A stretch of 64,000 bases of DNA, from positions 1 to 64,000 of the forward strand of contig NZ_SZQL01000004.1 in NCBI RefSeq assembly GCF_005233845.1. The letters run 5' to 3'. A program made the translations under genes and the position numbers. Shown in pieces: positions 42,680-52,419 of the stretch. The notes under the pieces were generated by a model. It saw only the letters and a program-made list of their open reading frames with translations, searched no databases and was not told the DNA's origin. The DNA is from Ilyomonas limi. Its GTDB lineage: Bacteria; Bacteroidota; Bacteroidia; Chitinophagales; Chitinophagaceae. Within the stretch, counting starts at the first letter, position 1. Each line of letters begins with the position of its first letter.

Positions 42680-42931
42680 TTACATTACGTGCATATCTAT
42701 CTATCTGGAGTACACTTTCTGTCCATCTTTCACAAAAAGGCTTCGCTCAATAGAATATTTTTATTCATTTAAAGGTTCAAAAAGCTGGTCAATGTTTATA
42801 GTTTACAAATGCTTGGTGTGAAAGTCATTGCAGGTGATTTAGGTATAGAAGATAGTTATTACTTTTCCAGATTATTTAAAAAATTAATGGGCGTTGCTTC
42901 CAATGAATACCGGAATCGTTTCAGAAGATAA
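42680..42931 (+). pseudogene. decayed AraC-family regulator (DNA-binding domain remnant)
   Basis: Fragments of an AraC HTH domain occur in successive frames. Near 42700-42745 a segment reading LSVHLSQKGFAQ is followed after a stop by NIFIHLKVQKAGQCL (ends ~42788). In another frame MLGVKVIAG, then DLGIEDSYYFSRLFKKLMG, continues to a stop at 42929-42931. The order and the F-x-R-x-F-K-K signature are those of the second AraC helix-turn-helix. At least one stop and one frameshift interrupt it, and no sensor domain remains upstream. It lies 258 bp before the SusC gene, so it may once have regulated it. Confidence 0.7.
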
Positions 42932-43189
42932 TTGGTTGAATGTGGTGGTAAACTTTATTTTGATTATCCTTATTTTATTGTGTAACCATACCTTATTCCT
43001 ATTGGTCGTTGTTCTTTGCGTTATATATCAAAGACCAAAACTTTTTTCACCTCTTAAATAATAATTATCTCAAAAAGAATAAGATAATAATTATTGCCTT
43101 ATTTTCATGTACCAGTGTGTACTAGTGTACATCTTGGCTAACGTTTGCTATATTATTTTATTCCTTTCCAAATCCCAAATTTACTATTT
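42932..43189. promoter_or_regulatory. region upstream of the SusC/SusD pair with nested palindrome
   Basis: TGTAC-TAGT-GTACA (43118-43131) is a perfect inverted repeat nested in ATGTAC...GTACAT (43108-43132), about 58 bp before the SusC ATG. AATAATAATTATCTC and its near reverse complement AGATAATAATTATTG lie at about 43060-43098. These are candidate operators; no gene is seen here. Confidence 0.4.
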
Positions 43190-46100
43190 ATGAGATCAAA
43201 ATTGATTCGCTTATTGCTTTTATGCCTGTTAGTGTGCCCGGCGCTGGTAGGTTATAGCCAGCAAAAAACAATCCGGGGCGTACTCACAGACGATAAAAAC
43301 GTTGCTGTAGCAGGCGCATCTGTTACGGTTAAAGGAACTACCAGGGGTACCATTACCGATGCAACCGGTAATTTTTCTATCCTCGCATCGTCAAATGATG
43401 TGCTCGAAATTTCGGCTGTTGGCTTTGAAACAAAAGAAGTAGCTGTTGGTAGTTCTGCCTCGCTTACCATACAATTAACACCCGCTACTGCAGATTTAGG
43501 CGGCGTAGTAGTAACGGCATTGGGTATCTCCAAACAAAAACGGCAGCTTGGCTTCTCAGTTACCGAAGTGAAAGGTTCTGAAGTGGCCCGTACCAACGAA
43601 ATCAATCCTATTAATGCTTTGCAGGGCAAGGTAGCAGGCGTGCAAATAGACCAGGGTGCTGGTGGATTGTTTGGAAATTCAAAAATAGTTATTCGCGGTA
43701 ATTCTACGCTAGGCACCAACAATCAGCCCATTTTTGTAATAGACGGCGTGATTATGGATAACGGCACCTTTAATGGTACCGGGCGCGATTTTGGTAACGA
43801 TTTAAAAAATCTCAATCCAGAGAATTTTGAATCTGTTTCTATATTAAAAGGCTCCGCTGCCGCCGCATTGTATGGTAGCCGGGCTATCAATGGCGTTATT
43901 TTAATTACTACCAAAAAAGGCTCTATCCACAAAGGCATTGGTGTTACACTTAATCAAACGATTGATATATCCGACCCTTATGCAGGGCCCGACTTCCAGA
44001 ATATCTTTGGCGGCGGTACTGTTGGCGCTTTCTTTACCGATAGGCGCGACCCCAATTATAAGCCCGATGAAGCATGGACTACAAAAGTATTTCCGGTGGA
44101 TCCTGCTACCGGTAAAGAATACATAGACCAGCAGATTTATCGCGAGCTGGAGAACTGGGGGCCGAGAATGTTGGGGCAGGAAGTAATAAACTACGACGGC
44201 ACGCCCACCCGCTATCTTCCGCAGCCCAACAATTTCTTAGATGCCTTTCAAAAAGGCTTTGGCACCAATACCAATATTGCACTGGAAGGCGGCACCGAAA
44301 AATCTACTTTCCGGCTTTCTTACAACCACAATGAAGGCAATGGCATCGTAAGAACCAACGAATTAAAGAAAGATGCATTTGACCTCAGGGCTACGCACCA
44401 GCTTACAAAGCAGATAAGCATAGATGCCAGTGTGGCTTACAGCAGCTTCAGAGGGCAGAATCCGCCACGGTTAGGCGGTTTGGATGCTTTTGCATCGTAC
44501 AATTTTGGTAAGTTGTTTACCTGGATGTTGCCCAGGAATTATGATACGAAATACTGGATGCAGCCGGAGCATTACACCAGCATTTTTGGCGGCGCACCGG
44601 ATTTGAACGATCCGAATGAGCCAAACAAGGCACCGGAATCGCGGTTTTGGTTTGCTCTTTTCAATAATAAGTATTTGCAAAATGAGCAACTGGTGCGTGG
44701 CAGGATAGCCATCAATGCCGATCTTACTTCGTGGGCAAAGCTTACGTTGGAAGGCAACATCAACAATATTTACATCAAAAGAGAAAATAAAGAGTTGGGC
44801 GAAAGTAAAAATTTTGCCGGCGGTTTGTATGGGTTAGGGTATGAGCAAAAGCAAAGTAAATTTTTGAAAGCAATGCTAATGTTGAACAAAGATTTTACTT
44901 CTGACTTTAGCGCATCTGGCTACATAGGTGCCGAAATGCAACGGTTTGAAAACTCTTTCTCCTATTCCGAAACGAGCGGCGGACTCAACTATCCGGGCAA
45001 CTATTTTATTACCAACTCCAAAAATCCGCCTATTGTAGATGGTGGAATCAGCAGTTCTAAAAAGTTCAATTCTTTATACGCCAGCTTAGACTTATCTTAT
45101 AGAAACCAGTTGTTTTTACAAACCACCTGGCGCGGCGACTGGTCATCGGCTTTAACTTATACCAATGGAACAGGCAATAATTTTTATAATTATCCTGCCG
45201 TAAGCTTGTCCTGGATTTTTACAGAAGCTTTCAAAAATCTGCCTTCTTTTATCAGCTACGGAAAATTAAGAGGCAATGTTGCATGGCTTGGCTCCGATAC
45301 CGATCCATTTACACTAAATCCGGGCTTTGCTTTCAATGGGTTTAGCAGGGCAAATGGCGTTACGGTGCCCACTTCTACCTATAGCAGCAACTCGGTACTC
45401 CAACCCAACATACGGCCATCCCGCAAGTTTGCAAGAGAAGCAGGTTTGGAAATGCGTTTCCTGAAGAGTCGCGCCGGCTTCGACGTTACTTTATATCAGG
45501 ATAATACAAAAGACCAGATATTGGAAATACCCGCACCGGTAGAATCGGGCGTAAGCTCTATATTGATTAATGCAGGTAACATTCAAAACAAAGGCATCGA
45601 GATAGCTATTGATGCAACACCGGTACGCACTGCCAACTTTAGCTGGAACACTGCTTTGAACTATTCGCGCAACCGCAATAAAATTGTTGAATTATATCCG
45701 GGCAGAACAGAATACAAATTGCCAAATACCGATGTGGGCGAAATTAGTTCGTGGGCCGTCGTAGGTGGCTCGTATGGTGTGCTAAGAACCACTATTCACT
45801 CTACGCCTTACCAGGCTAAGGATGCCAACGGAAACAATATTGCTGACCCAAAGAATGGACTTCCGCTGCTTACCTGGCGCTCCGATGCGCGCGCAGCTTT
45901 TCCTGCACGCAGCAATGTATGGCAGGATGTAGGAGATATGAATGCAAAGTTCAGAGGCGGCTGGGAAAATACTTTCAACTATAAAGGCTTTAGCCTGAAT
46001 GTATTGATAGATGCTAAAATAGGCGGCGACTTTGCGCTGATGAGTTACCGGCAAGGCACGCACTCCGGCGTATTCCCTAATACTGTTTTTGGTCGTGATG

Positions 46101-46594
46101 AAGCCACCGGCGGTATCACCTGGACCAGTGCTTACGATGGCAAAACGTATGATGACGGAAGAATAGTAGAAGGCGTGTTTCAACCGGGGATAGTGGTTAC
46201 GCAGCCCGATGGTACACAGGTGGATGTTAGCGGAATGACATTTGAAGAAGCGTATGAAAAAGGTTATGTAGAGCCTACGCATACGCCACAATTTTTCTAT
46301 CGCTATGGTTCTTCCTCAACAGGCGTAGCAGATTTTTGGGTATTGGAAAATTCCTGGATTTCGTTGCGTCAGGTAGCGCTTAGTTATAGTTTTCCAAAGG
46401 GAATTGTTGAAAAATTAAAGCTGAATAATTTATCGCTTTCAGTTATAGGACGTGACCTGTTGTATCTGTATCAGACGCTGCCTCATAATTTTAATCCGGC
46501 TTCCAATAATTCCAATAATACAGCGTTCTCCGGCGAAGTAGGTTTTTTGCCTAAAACAAGAAACATCAATTTTACCCTGAGGGCTTCATTCTAA
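43190..46594 (+). CDS. SusC/RagA-family TonB-dependent receptor
   Basis: A 1134-residue outer-membrane transporter. The signal peptide (MRSKLIRLLLLCLLVCPALV) is followed by a carboxypeptidase-D-like domain (GVLTDDKNVAVAGASVTVKG ~26-110), the SusC plug (VTALGISKQKRQLGFSVTEV ~112-131; GVQIDQGAGGLFGNSKIVIR; SILKGSAAAALYGSRAINGV ~218-237) and a large barrel with C terminus NINFTLRASF. Together with the SusD-like lipoprotein encoded 32 bp downstream it would import oligosaccharides or peptides by the pedal-bin mechanism. No glycoside hydrolase or peptidase gene is adjacent, so the ligand is unknown. The ATG at 43190 is chosen because it starts the signal peptide. Confidence 0.94.
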   Translation: MRSKLIRLLLLCLLVCPALVGYSQQKTIRGVLTDDKNVAVAGASVTVKGTTRGTITDATGNFSILASSNDVLEISAVGFETKEVAVGSSASLTIQLTPATADLGGVVVTALGISKQKRQLGFSVTEVKGSEVARTNEINPINALQGKVAGVQIDQGAGGLFGNSKIVIRGNSTLGTNNQPIFVIDGVIMDNGTFNGTGRDFGNDLKNLNPENFESVSILKGSAAAALYGSRAINGVILITTKKGSIHKGIGVTLNQTIDISDPYAGPDFQNIFGGGTVGAFFTDRRDPNYKPDEAWTTKVFPVDPATGKEYIDQQIYRELENWGPRMLGQEVINYDGTPTRYLPQPNNFLDAFQKGFGTNTNIALEGGTEKSTFRLSYNHNEGNGIVRTNELKKDAFDLRATHQLTKQISIDASVAYSSFRGQNPPRLGGLDAFASYNFGKLFTWMLPRNYDTKYWMQPEHYTSIFGGAPDLNDPNEPNKAPESRFWFALFNNKYLQNEQLVRGRIAINADLTSWAKLTLEGNINNIYIKRENKELGESKNFAGGLYGLGYEQKQSKFLKAMLMLNKDFTSDFSASGYIGAEMQRFENSFSYSETSGGLNYPGNYFITNSKNPPIVDGGISSSKKFNSLYASLDLSYRNQLFLQTTWRGDWSSALTYTNGTGNNFYNYPAVSLSWIFTEAFKNLPSFISYGKLRGNVAWLGSDTDPFTLNPGFAFNGFSRANGVTVPTSTYSSNSVLQPNIRPSRKFAREAGLEMRFLKSRAGFDVTLYQDNTKDQILEIPAPVESGVSSILINAGNIQNKGIEIAIDATPVRTANFSWNTALNYSRNRNKIVELYPGRTEYKLPNTDVGEISSWAVVGGSYGVLRTTIHSTPYQAKDANGNNIADPKNGLPLLTWRSDARAAFPARSNVWQDVGDMNAKFRGGWENTFNYKGFSLNVLIDAKIGGDFALMSYRQGTHSGVFPNTVFGRDEATGGITWTSAYDGKTYDDGRIVEGVFQPGIVVTQPDGTQVDVSGMTFEEAYEKGYVEPTHTPQFFYRYGSSSTGVADFWVLENSWISLRQVALSYSFPKGIVEKLKLNNLSLSVIGRDLLYLYQTLPHNFNPASNNSNNTAFSGEVGFLPKTRNINFTLRASF

Positions 46595-46626
46595 AGCAAT
46601 TTTTTTAACAGTACAACCAATCTATT

Positions 46627-48336
46627 ATGACTTATCATAAATTATATAAAACCGGAGCTTTACTGCTTTGTATTATTACTATCATAAGCTCCTGCAAAAA
46701 GAACTTTGGCGAAATAAATACCGACCCGAGCGTAGTTATCAAACCCGATGTAGGATTCCTGCTTACTTATACAGAAGACCAGATAATGAAGTATCAATAC
46801 ACCGAGTGGATATGGGAAAGCATGGAGCAATTACTACGCTTTACACAACACCTTACTACCGATCCGTATGAACTTACGAGCAATGTAAACCTGAGATACA
46901 ACACGTACTATCAGCAAATTTTACCCAACCTGTTTGAAATACGGAAACAAATAGCTGCCAGACCGGATAGTGCCAGCTATCAAAAGATGAGTGCGGTAAC
47001 GTATGTATTGCAGGTATTACACGGCATAAAAGTTACCGACATGAACGGCTCTATTCCCTACGAAGAGGCTATCAAAGGCAGATCGGATAACTTTTTTAGC
47101 CCTCAATACAATACACAGCAGCAATTGTTTGATATATGGATTGGTCAGTTGGACAATGCTATAGCTGTGCTATCGGACAATGCTACTGCACAGGTGAGTT
47201 ATGACGCGCAGGATGTGTATTATAAAAGTGACTGGACAAAATGGGTAAAGCTGGCAAATTCATTAAAATTAAGAATTGCTGCCCGCCTGGAGCTGCAGGA
47301 AAATGATAAAACAAAGCAGTTATTTCAAGAGGTAATGCAGGATCCGATTGGACCGATTACATCGGTTGGCGATCAGTTGACGTATGTAAATGAAGATTAT
47401 TTTCCGTTCGGAACAGGCGGCGAAATTACCTACCGCAGCCAGCGTTTTGCAACCATTCCTATGGTTGACTTTATGAAGAAAGCGGTGGACCCCAGACTGT
47501 TTATTTATTTTGATGCAAATGGGCTGCAGGGTAGTTATAAGGATACGCTTGCAAAATACAATACCAGCCTGCCATCGTTTATAGAGCCTGATGATCCTTT
47601 AATCATGTACCAGGGCGGTCCTTGCGATTTTACAACACAACCAACTGTTGCCGCATATCTTAAAAATCCATTTCCGGTAGGCAATAACAATGCTGGCAAT
47701 ACAGTAACCAATTATTTTTTGATTTCGCCTGTAAATACAAGATTCTTCTCGCCGAATTATAACAATATACGCACCGGCTTGTATAAAGAAGTAGCTGTAA
47801 CCGCAGCCGAGATAGACCTTACCATTGCAGAGTTTATACAAAAAGGATATGCTGGTAGTGTAAATACCAATGGTACTGCTGCAGATTGGTATAACAAAGG
47901 CATCACTGCTTCTATACAAACGATGAACGACATAGCAGAAGTGGCAGGCTCTACCACTGCATTTAGCGGCAGCGGAGACGACGAAATAAATGCCTATTTA
48001 CAGGATGAAGATATAAAGCTGAACGGGACTAACGACCTTGAAAGAATTTACATACAGGAGCATCTTAATTTCTTCCGCAATCCTAACGAGGCCTTTGTTT
48101 TTTGCAGAAGAACAGGTTATCCTAAAAAGAACTCTGATTATTATCCACGAGAGCCAATGAACGAGATTATTCCAAGAAGGTTCTGGACGCTCGACCCCGG
48201 TGAAACCAACCGGCAAAATTGGGAAGCAGCCATGCAGGAGCAAGGCTTTACGCCTAATGCGCAGGACCTGCCAACACTAAGCAGCCAGCGCGTATGGTAC
48301 GATAAACCAGCGCCTGATTTTGGAGAAGGAAATTAA
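46627..48336 (+). CDS. SusD/RagB-family nutrient-binding lipoprotein (SusD_2 type)
   Basis: A 569-residue outer-membrane surface lipoprotein, partner of the SusC receptor just upstream. The lipobox is ISSC (Cys ~23), followed by KKNFGEINTDPSVVIKPDV, characteristic of the SusD-like_2 group. TPR-like helices follow (YYQQILPNLFEIRKQIAARP; YVLQVLHGIKVTDMNGSIPY; WVKLANSLKLRIAARLELQE), and a C-terminal segment with EHLNFFRNPNEAFVFCRRTG and IPRRFWTLDPGETNRQNWEA. Length is normal and the pair ends at a strong terminator (48352). Confidence 0.93.
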   Translation: MTYHKLYKTGALLLCIITIISSCKKNFGEINTDPSVVIKPDVGFLLTYTEDQIMKYQYTEWIWESMEQLLRFTQHLTTDPYELTSNVNLRYNTYYQQILPNLFEIRKQIAARPDSASYQKMSAVTYVLQVLHGIKVTDMNGSIPYEEAIKGRSDNFFSPQYNTQQQLFDIWIGQLDNAIAVLSDNATAQVSYDAQDVYYKSDWTKWVKLANSLKLRIAARLELQENDKTKQLFQEVMQDPIGPITSVGDQLTYVNEDYFPFGTGGEITYRSQRFATIPMVDFMKKAVDPRLFIYFDANGLQGSYKDTLAKYNTSLPSFIEPDDPLIMYQGGPCDFTTQPTVAAYLKNPFPVGNNNAGNTVTNYFLISPVNTRFFSPNYNNIRTGLYKEVAVTAAEIDLTIAEFIQKGYAGSVNTNGTAADWYNKGITASIQTMNDIAEVAGSTTAFSGSGDDEINAYLQDEDIKLNGTNDLERIYIQEHLNFFRNPNEAFVFCRRTGYPKKNSDYYPREPMNEIIPRRFWTLDPGETNRQNWEAAMQEQGFTPNAQDLPTLSSQRVWYDKPAPDFGEGN

Positions 48337-48351
48337 GCATCCGCTGATGAT

Positions 48352-48391
48352 AAAACAGCCCGGTCACCTCAATAGCCGGGCTGTTTTTGTT
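48352..48391 (+). terminator. rho-independent terminator of the SusC/SusD operon
   Basis: A perfect 12-bp stem AAAACAGCCCGG/CCGGGCTGTTTT with a 12-nt loop and T-rich tail, 16 bp after the SusD stop. Confidence 0.9.
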
Positions 48392-48530
48392 TATTGAAAA
48401 AGGGAATAATGTGGTCAAAAATGGTTGTGATTATTTCAAAATTTATGCTTATAACTTACTTTTTTTGGTAAGCCTTATGTCTCAAAAAACTCATTTTTGG
48501 GCTTCCTATTTAGGATTGCTATAAAACAAA

Positions 48531-48560
48531 AAGTTTACTGAAATAGTTTTCAGTAAACTT
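48531..48560 (-). terminator. 13-bp hairpin, possible terminator for the cutC side
   Basis: AAGTTTACTGAAA, loop TAGT, TTTCAGTAAACTT is a perfect 13-bp hairpin. On the minus strand it is followed by TTTTTGTTTTAT, fitting transcription arriving from cutC, though it lies ~220 bp after that stop. The rest of 48392-48781 contains one dispersed inverted repeat and nothing coding. Confidence 0.5.
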
Positions 48561-48667
48561 CCTTCAAGTCCTTATCAGGACAAGCGTTCAAAGGATTTTA
48601 CCAATCATTTTTGACTATTATACCAAAAAAGGAATAATTTTATTAAAAGAAGTTGTTTACATCATTT

Positions 48668-48756
48668 GAATCACGAAGCTGCAAACAATGCAAAGTTTCA
48701 TAAAGAATATTAATGCATCTTTCATTTAACTTATGCTCTTCGAGTCTTCGTGGTTC
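48668..48756. repeat. dispersed inverted repeat (GAATCACGAAG type)
   Basis: GAATCACGAAG (48668-48678) pairs with CTTCGTGGTTC (48746-48756) with one mismatch, enclosing GCAAACAATGCAAAG. It is related to the copies at 23528 and 33136. Confidence 0.5.
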
Positions 48757-48781
48757 CTGTTTCTTTGCATCTTAATTTGAT

Positions 48782-49513
48782 TTATTGCAATGCTGCTACC
48801 ATTGCTTTTACTTCACTTTCATCTGCTAGATATACATTGCCGTAATCGCTTACTTCTTTGTTTATATAAGTAACAGGATTAGGCGCTATGGTACGTGCAG
48901 AAGAATGAAATTCATGGGCTCCGCTAATGGCTTTTAATGCTTTTATATTAGAAGACTTAACGCCTGCGCCAGGCATAATGATAATGCGGTCACCGGCTTG
49001 TTTCACCAATTGCGCCAGCAGTACTGCTGCATCGGGCGCTGCAGATTTTTGCCCGGAAGTAAGTATGCGTTCGCAGCCACAGCTAATAATGGCTTCCAGC
49101 GCTTCAAACGGATCGGGTGCACAATCAAACACACGGTTGCAGGTAACACCCATAGGTCCGGCCCATTCCACAATACGCTTTAGCCGTTCTGTATCAATAG
49201 TAGCATCTCTCTTTTGTGCGCCTACCGATATGCCATTGCAACCCAGTTGCTTGCACATGGCAATATCTTCTTTCAGAATAGCAAATTCATGATCGTTGTA
49301 AAAATAGTTGCCCGATCTTGGCCGTAAAATGGGATATAATAAAATAGATATTTTTTCTCTTGCGGTCTTGATGGTCCCAAAGCTTGGTGTAGTTCCACCT
49401 TCAATTGGATTATCGCACAGCTCTACTCTTGCTGCTCCTGCCCGCTCTGCAATAATGCAGGAATCTACATGAAATGCACAGACTTCCAGAATAGCTTTTT
49501 TTGTATTCGTCAT
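48782..49513 (-). CDS. cutC: CutC family protein
   Basis: A 243-residue cytoplasmic TIM-barrel protein of the CutC family, historically linked to copper homeostasis, though a direct role is disputed. Motifs: LEVCAFHVDSCIIAERAGAA (~9-28), RVELCDNPIEGGTTPSFGTI (~30-49), ILRPRSGNYFYNDHEFAILK (~62-81), RVFDCAPDPFEALEAIISCG (~125-144), ILTSGQKSAAP (~148) and IMPGAGVKSSNI (~176). It is followed upstream by a GntR-type regulator gene on the same strand (143-bp gap), which may control it. Confidence 0.92.
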   Translation of the reverse strand: MTNTKKAILEVCAFHVDSCIIAERAGAARVELCDNPIEGGTTPSFGTIKTAREKISILLYPILRPRSGNYFYNDHEFAILKEDIAMCKQLGCNGISVGAQKRDATIDTERLKRIVEWAGPMGVTCNRVFDCAPDPFEALEAIISCGCERILTSGQKSAAPDAAVLLAQLVKQAGDRIIIMPGAGVKSSNIKALKAISGAHEFHSSARTIAPNPVTYINKEVSDYGNVYLADESEVKAMVAALQ

Positions 49514-49656
49514 ATTTTAAAATGAAAGTTTAGTATTGATATTTTGCTTTTTTAATAGCTTTTTACTTTGAATGCCATTCAGCCATGAATATTGCGAATA
49601 ATGGCTATGCGGGTACGGTTGATAATGATATGTATTCAAAAATTTTTGCTGCTGCT

Positions 49657-50673
49657 TCAGAAGGATTTTCTGTCTATCATTATACATGTATTCTCCATTG
49701 TTCCCCGCCTGCGCGATGTTATCATTTCTGCAATAGCTTTTCCCATCGCCTCATAATCTATGGAAAAGGTAGTAATGCCATCGGCAATAATACTTTTGAG
49801 ATTGCTTTCGTTATAAGAAATTACACCAATTTCTTTTCCTAATTTCCATTTTTGCAAATTGCAGTACTTAACAATAGTTACCAGATCATTATCCTCCGTT
49901 ACAATATAAGCATCTCCTTCTTTTATATCTCCTGTGTTCACCGTCGTTCTTATGCCTGCTGTACTAGTTGCTTTTTTGGAGAATTTATTAAAACCAGCAA
50001 TAATATCTTTTGCGAATGGATTGTTTGGAACTATCAAAATGAGGCGCTTGTATTTGGAAAGTGCTTCCCCGCTGGAAACTAACAGGGAGTAGATATCCTT
50101 TTCAGAATTTTGAAATACACCGGCAAAATATTTTTTGTATTCTTTATAGCCTGTTTCCAGCATTAGTACTGATTTTGGATCAAGATGCGAAAGAATAACG
50201 GGTGTGTTTTCATTCACCAGTGGCGTAATAATAAAAAGGTTGTAATGTCCTGCATGTTGCCTTATTTGCGTTTCGAATAGTTGTAGGCTATTGTTGTAAA
50301 AAAAGACATCAATAGTATATGCCTTTGGCAGGTTGCTCACCAGCGCCTGGTAAAGTGTTTCTTTATAAAATGAAAAGGAGTTGAACAGTACAAAAATCCG
50401 TTTGTTTTGTTTGGTTTCTGTGCTTGAAATATAATATCCTTTTCCCGGCACAGAATCAATAATGCCCGAAGCACGTAAGTCGTTATAAGCCGTAAAGACA
50501 GAACCACGTGCCAATGAAAATTCTTCTGCTATTTTATTTACCGATGGTAAAGTATCGTCTCTGGTAAGAGCGCCGCTCTCTATGTTGCGAATGATAGATT
50601 GAACAATTTGTTTATATACTGGAGTAACAAGTGAAGAATCAATTTGAATAATATCAGAAACTGCTTTATTCAT
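49657..50673 (-). CDS. GntR-family regulator with LacI-like sensor domain
   Basis: A 338-residue cytoplasmic repressor or activator. Residues ~15-85 form a GntR winged helix (PVYKQIVQSIIRNIESGALT; LPSVNKIAEEFSLARGSVFT; LRASGIIDSVPGKGYYIS). Residues ~92-335 form a LacI/periplasmic-binding-like ligand domain (IFVLFNSFSFYKETLYQALV; LILIVPNNPFAKDIIAGFNK; IGVISYNESNLKSIIADGIT). This AraR/ScrR-like architecture in Bacteroidota normally senses a sugar. Its target may be the adjacent cutC or the divergent propeller/dehydrogenase genes. Confidence 0.9.
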   Translation of the reverse strand: MNKAVSDIIQIDSSLVTPVYKQIVQSIIRNIESGALTRDDTLPSVNKIAEEFSLARGSVFTAYNDLRASGIIDSVPGKGYYISSTETKQNKRIFVLFNSFSFYKETLYQALVSNLPKAYTIDVFFYNNSLQLFETQIRQHAGHYNLFIITPLVNENTPVILSHLDPKSVLMLETGYKEYKKYFAGVFQNSEKDIYSLLVSSGEALSKYKRLILIVPNNPFAKDIIAGFNKFSKKATSTAGIRTTVNTGDIKEGDAYIVTEDNDLVTIVKYCNLQKWKLGKEIGVISYNESNLKSIIADGITTFSIDYEAMGKAIAEMITSRRRGTMENTCIMIDRKSF

Positions 50674-50913
50674 TCAAATACTTTAATAGAATAAAGGTAG
50701 CTAATTTGATGAAGAAGCAACAGGTATATACCAGTATGGTTTTTAATTTTAAAATTATTCGGCCCTGATCATTCAGCTACTTTTTTGTTTGTAAACGTTC
50801 CTGTTCATAGCGTACTTTTCACAGTTTATACGACTTTAAAATGTACTTTCTGAGAAATAGATTCGTAACCAACGCTGAATTGCTCATAAGAAAGCGTATT
50901 ATTACAATAAAAT

Positions 50914-51972
50914 ATGCAGGCTATGAAACACTTACAAAGCCATACATTACAACTCATTGGAGTACATCTTTTCCTGGTAATGTTCCTTTACTCTGCAACT
51001 GCGTGTAATGCACAATCTACACCGCGCCGGTCCTTGCTTGCGCTTTCAAAAACCGACCATACGCTGGCGATCGTAGATCCGGTTACCTTAAAGGTTATTG
51101 CTCGTATTCCTGTAGGCAGCGATCCCCACGAAGTAATTGCCTCTGCCGATGGAAAAACAGCTTACGTTTCCATTTATGGCGGCGGCAGCTTACACGAATT
51201 AAACATAATTGACCTCGTTGCACAAAAGCCATTAACCAACGTTGACACAAGACCGCTTTTTGGCCCGCATGGACTGACGTTCATTAATGGTAAGGCATGG
51301 TTTTCTGCAGAAGGTTCAAAATCTGTTGGCCGCTACGACCCTGCAACGGGCAAGCTGGACTGGAGCATGGGAACGGGGCAGGACGGAACACACATGATTT
51401 ACGTTACTGCCGATGAGAAAAAGATTTATACTACAAATATGGCTTCTGGTACGGTGAGCATTCTTACAGATACGCCGGCCCAGCCGGGAAAATCTGCACC
51501 GTCTAATGCTAAGCCACGGGAAAATTGGACGCAAACAATTGTACCAACTGCAAGAGGGTCGGAAGGGTTTGATGTATCGCCCGATGGAAGTGTATTATGG
51601 ACCGCTTCAAGTGAGGATGGAGCCATTTACATTATTGATCCTGAAGCAAAGAAACCGGCAGCGAAAATAGATGCAAAGGTGTTTGGCGCTAACCGGCTGA
51701 AGTTTACACCAGATGGCAGGCAGGCCTTCATTTCGAGCCTTCGATCGGGCGATTTAACCATTTATGATGTTCAATCGCGTAAAGAGATAAAACGCTTGAA
51801 CATTGGTCATGGTGCGGCCGGTATTCTTATGGATCCCGATGGCACACGTGTTTTTGTTGCTTGTACGCCTGATAATTATGTGGCTGTTATTGATCTTAAA
51901 ACGTTAGAAATCACTAATCGCATTGATGTTGGTGGCGGCCCCGACGGGCTTGCGTGGGCAGCACAACCTTAA
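50914..51972 (+). CDS. YncE-like beta-propeller protein
   Basis: A 352-residue exported protein. A signal peptide (HTLQLIGVHLFLVMFLYSAT, ending ACNA) is followed by a seven-bladed YVTN/YncE propeller with repeats such as LAIVDPVTLKVIARIPVGSD, MIYVTADEKKIYTTNMASGT and IDLKTLEITNRIDVGGGPDG. Such proteins are often substrate-binding or scaffold components of redox or lactonase-like systems; no catalytic residues can be named. A second in-frame Met at 50923 is an alternative start. It is followed by a terminator and then by a dehydrogenase/cytochrome gene on the same strand. Confidence 0.85.
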   Translation: MQAMKHLQSHTLQLIGVHLFLVMFLYSATACNAQSTPRRSLLALSKTDHTLAIVDPVTLKVIARIPVGSDPHEVIASADGKTAYVSIYGGGSLHELNIIDLVAQKPLTNVDTRPLFGPHGLTFINGKAWFSAEGSKSVGRYDPATGKLDWSMGTGQDGTHMIYVTADEKKIYTTNMASGTVSILTDTPAQPGKSAPSNAKPRENWTQTIVPTARGSEGFDVSPDGSVLWTASSEDGAIYIIDPEAKKPAAKIDAKVFGANRLKFTPDGRQAFISSLRSGDLTIYDVQSRKEIKRLNIGHGAAGILMDPDGTRVFVACTPDNYVAVIDLKTLEITNRIDVGGGPDGLAWAAQP

Positions 51973-52419
51973 CTTCTTGAAGGAATTTGAATACTTACAT
52001 TTTATTGTTATCTTTTACCTTAAGTGATTTCGCTTTGCAAAGGCTCTTCCCAAAGAGCCTTTTTTCTTTTTCAAGGCTAAGATTCCGCCTTCACAAAGCT
52101 GCTAAATTTCCTTTATCGTCCGGTGCTTACCAAGTGAAATTGATTACATGATTATACGCCTGCCGAATGGTAAGTATTGACTATTAATAGGTTTAAACAG
52201 GATATTATCCGTTGATAGCAGAACATACTTATTAATTGGTAATACACCAGCAGTTATAAAAGATAGCCCCTTAAATGCCCCTTCCTGTTTGTTTTCATTA
52301 ATTCAGATTTGCCTGGTTATTTATGCAGGTTTATCTTTCTTCAATCATTTTCAATTCGTCATTATTATTAACCTGAATAAAAATTAAATTACCATTGCAT
52401 TTTAAAATAAAGGCTTGCC
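51973..52419. other. intergenic region with terminator and no gene
   Basis: 447 bp. It holds the terminator at 52039-52070 and otherwise AT-rich sequence that must contain the promoter of the dehydrogenase gene; no consensus box is clear. Confidence 0.5.
52039..52070 (+). terminator. rho-independent terminator after the YncE-like gene
   Basis: A perfect 10-bp stem AAAGGCTCTT/AAGAGCCTTT with loop CCCA, followed by TTTTCTTTTT. Confidence 0.88.
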
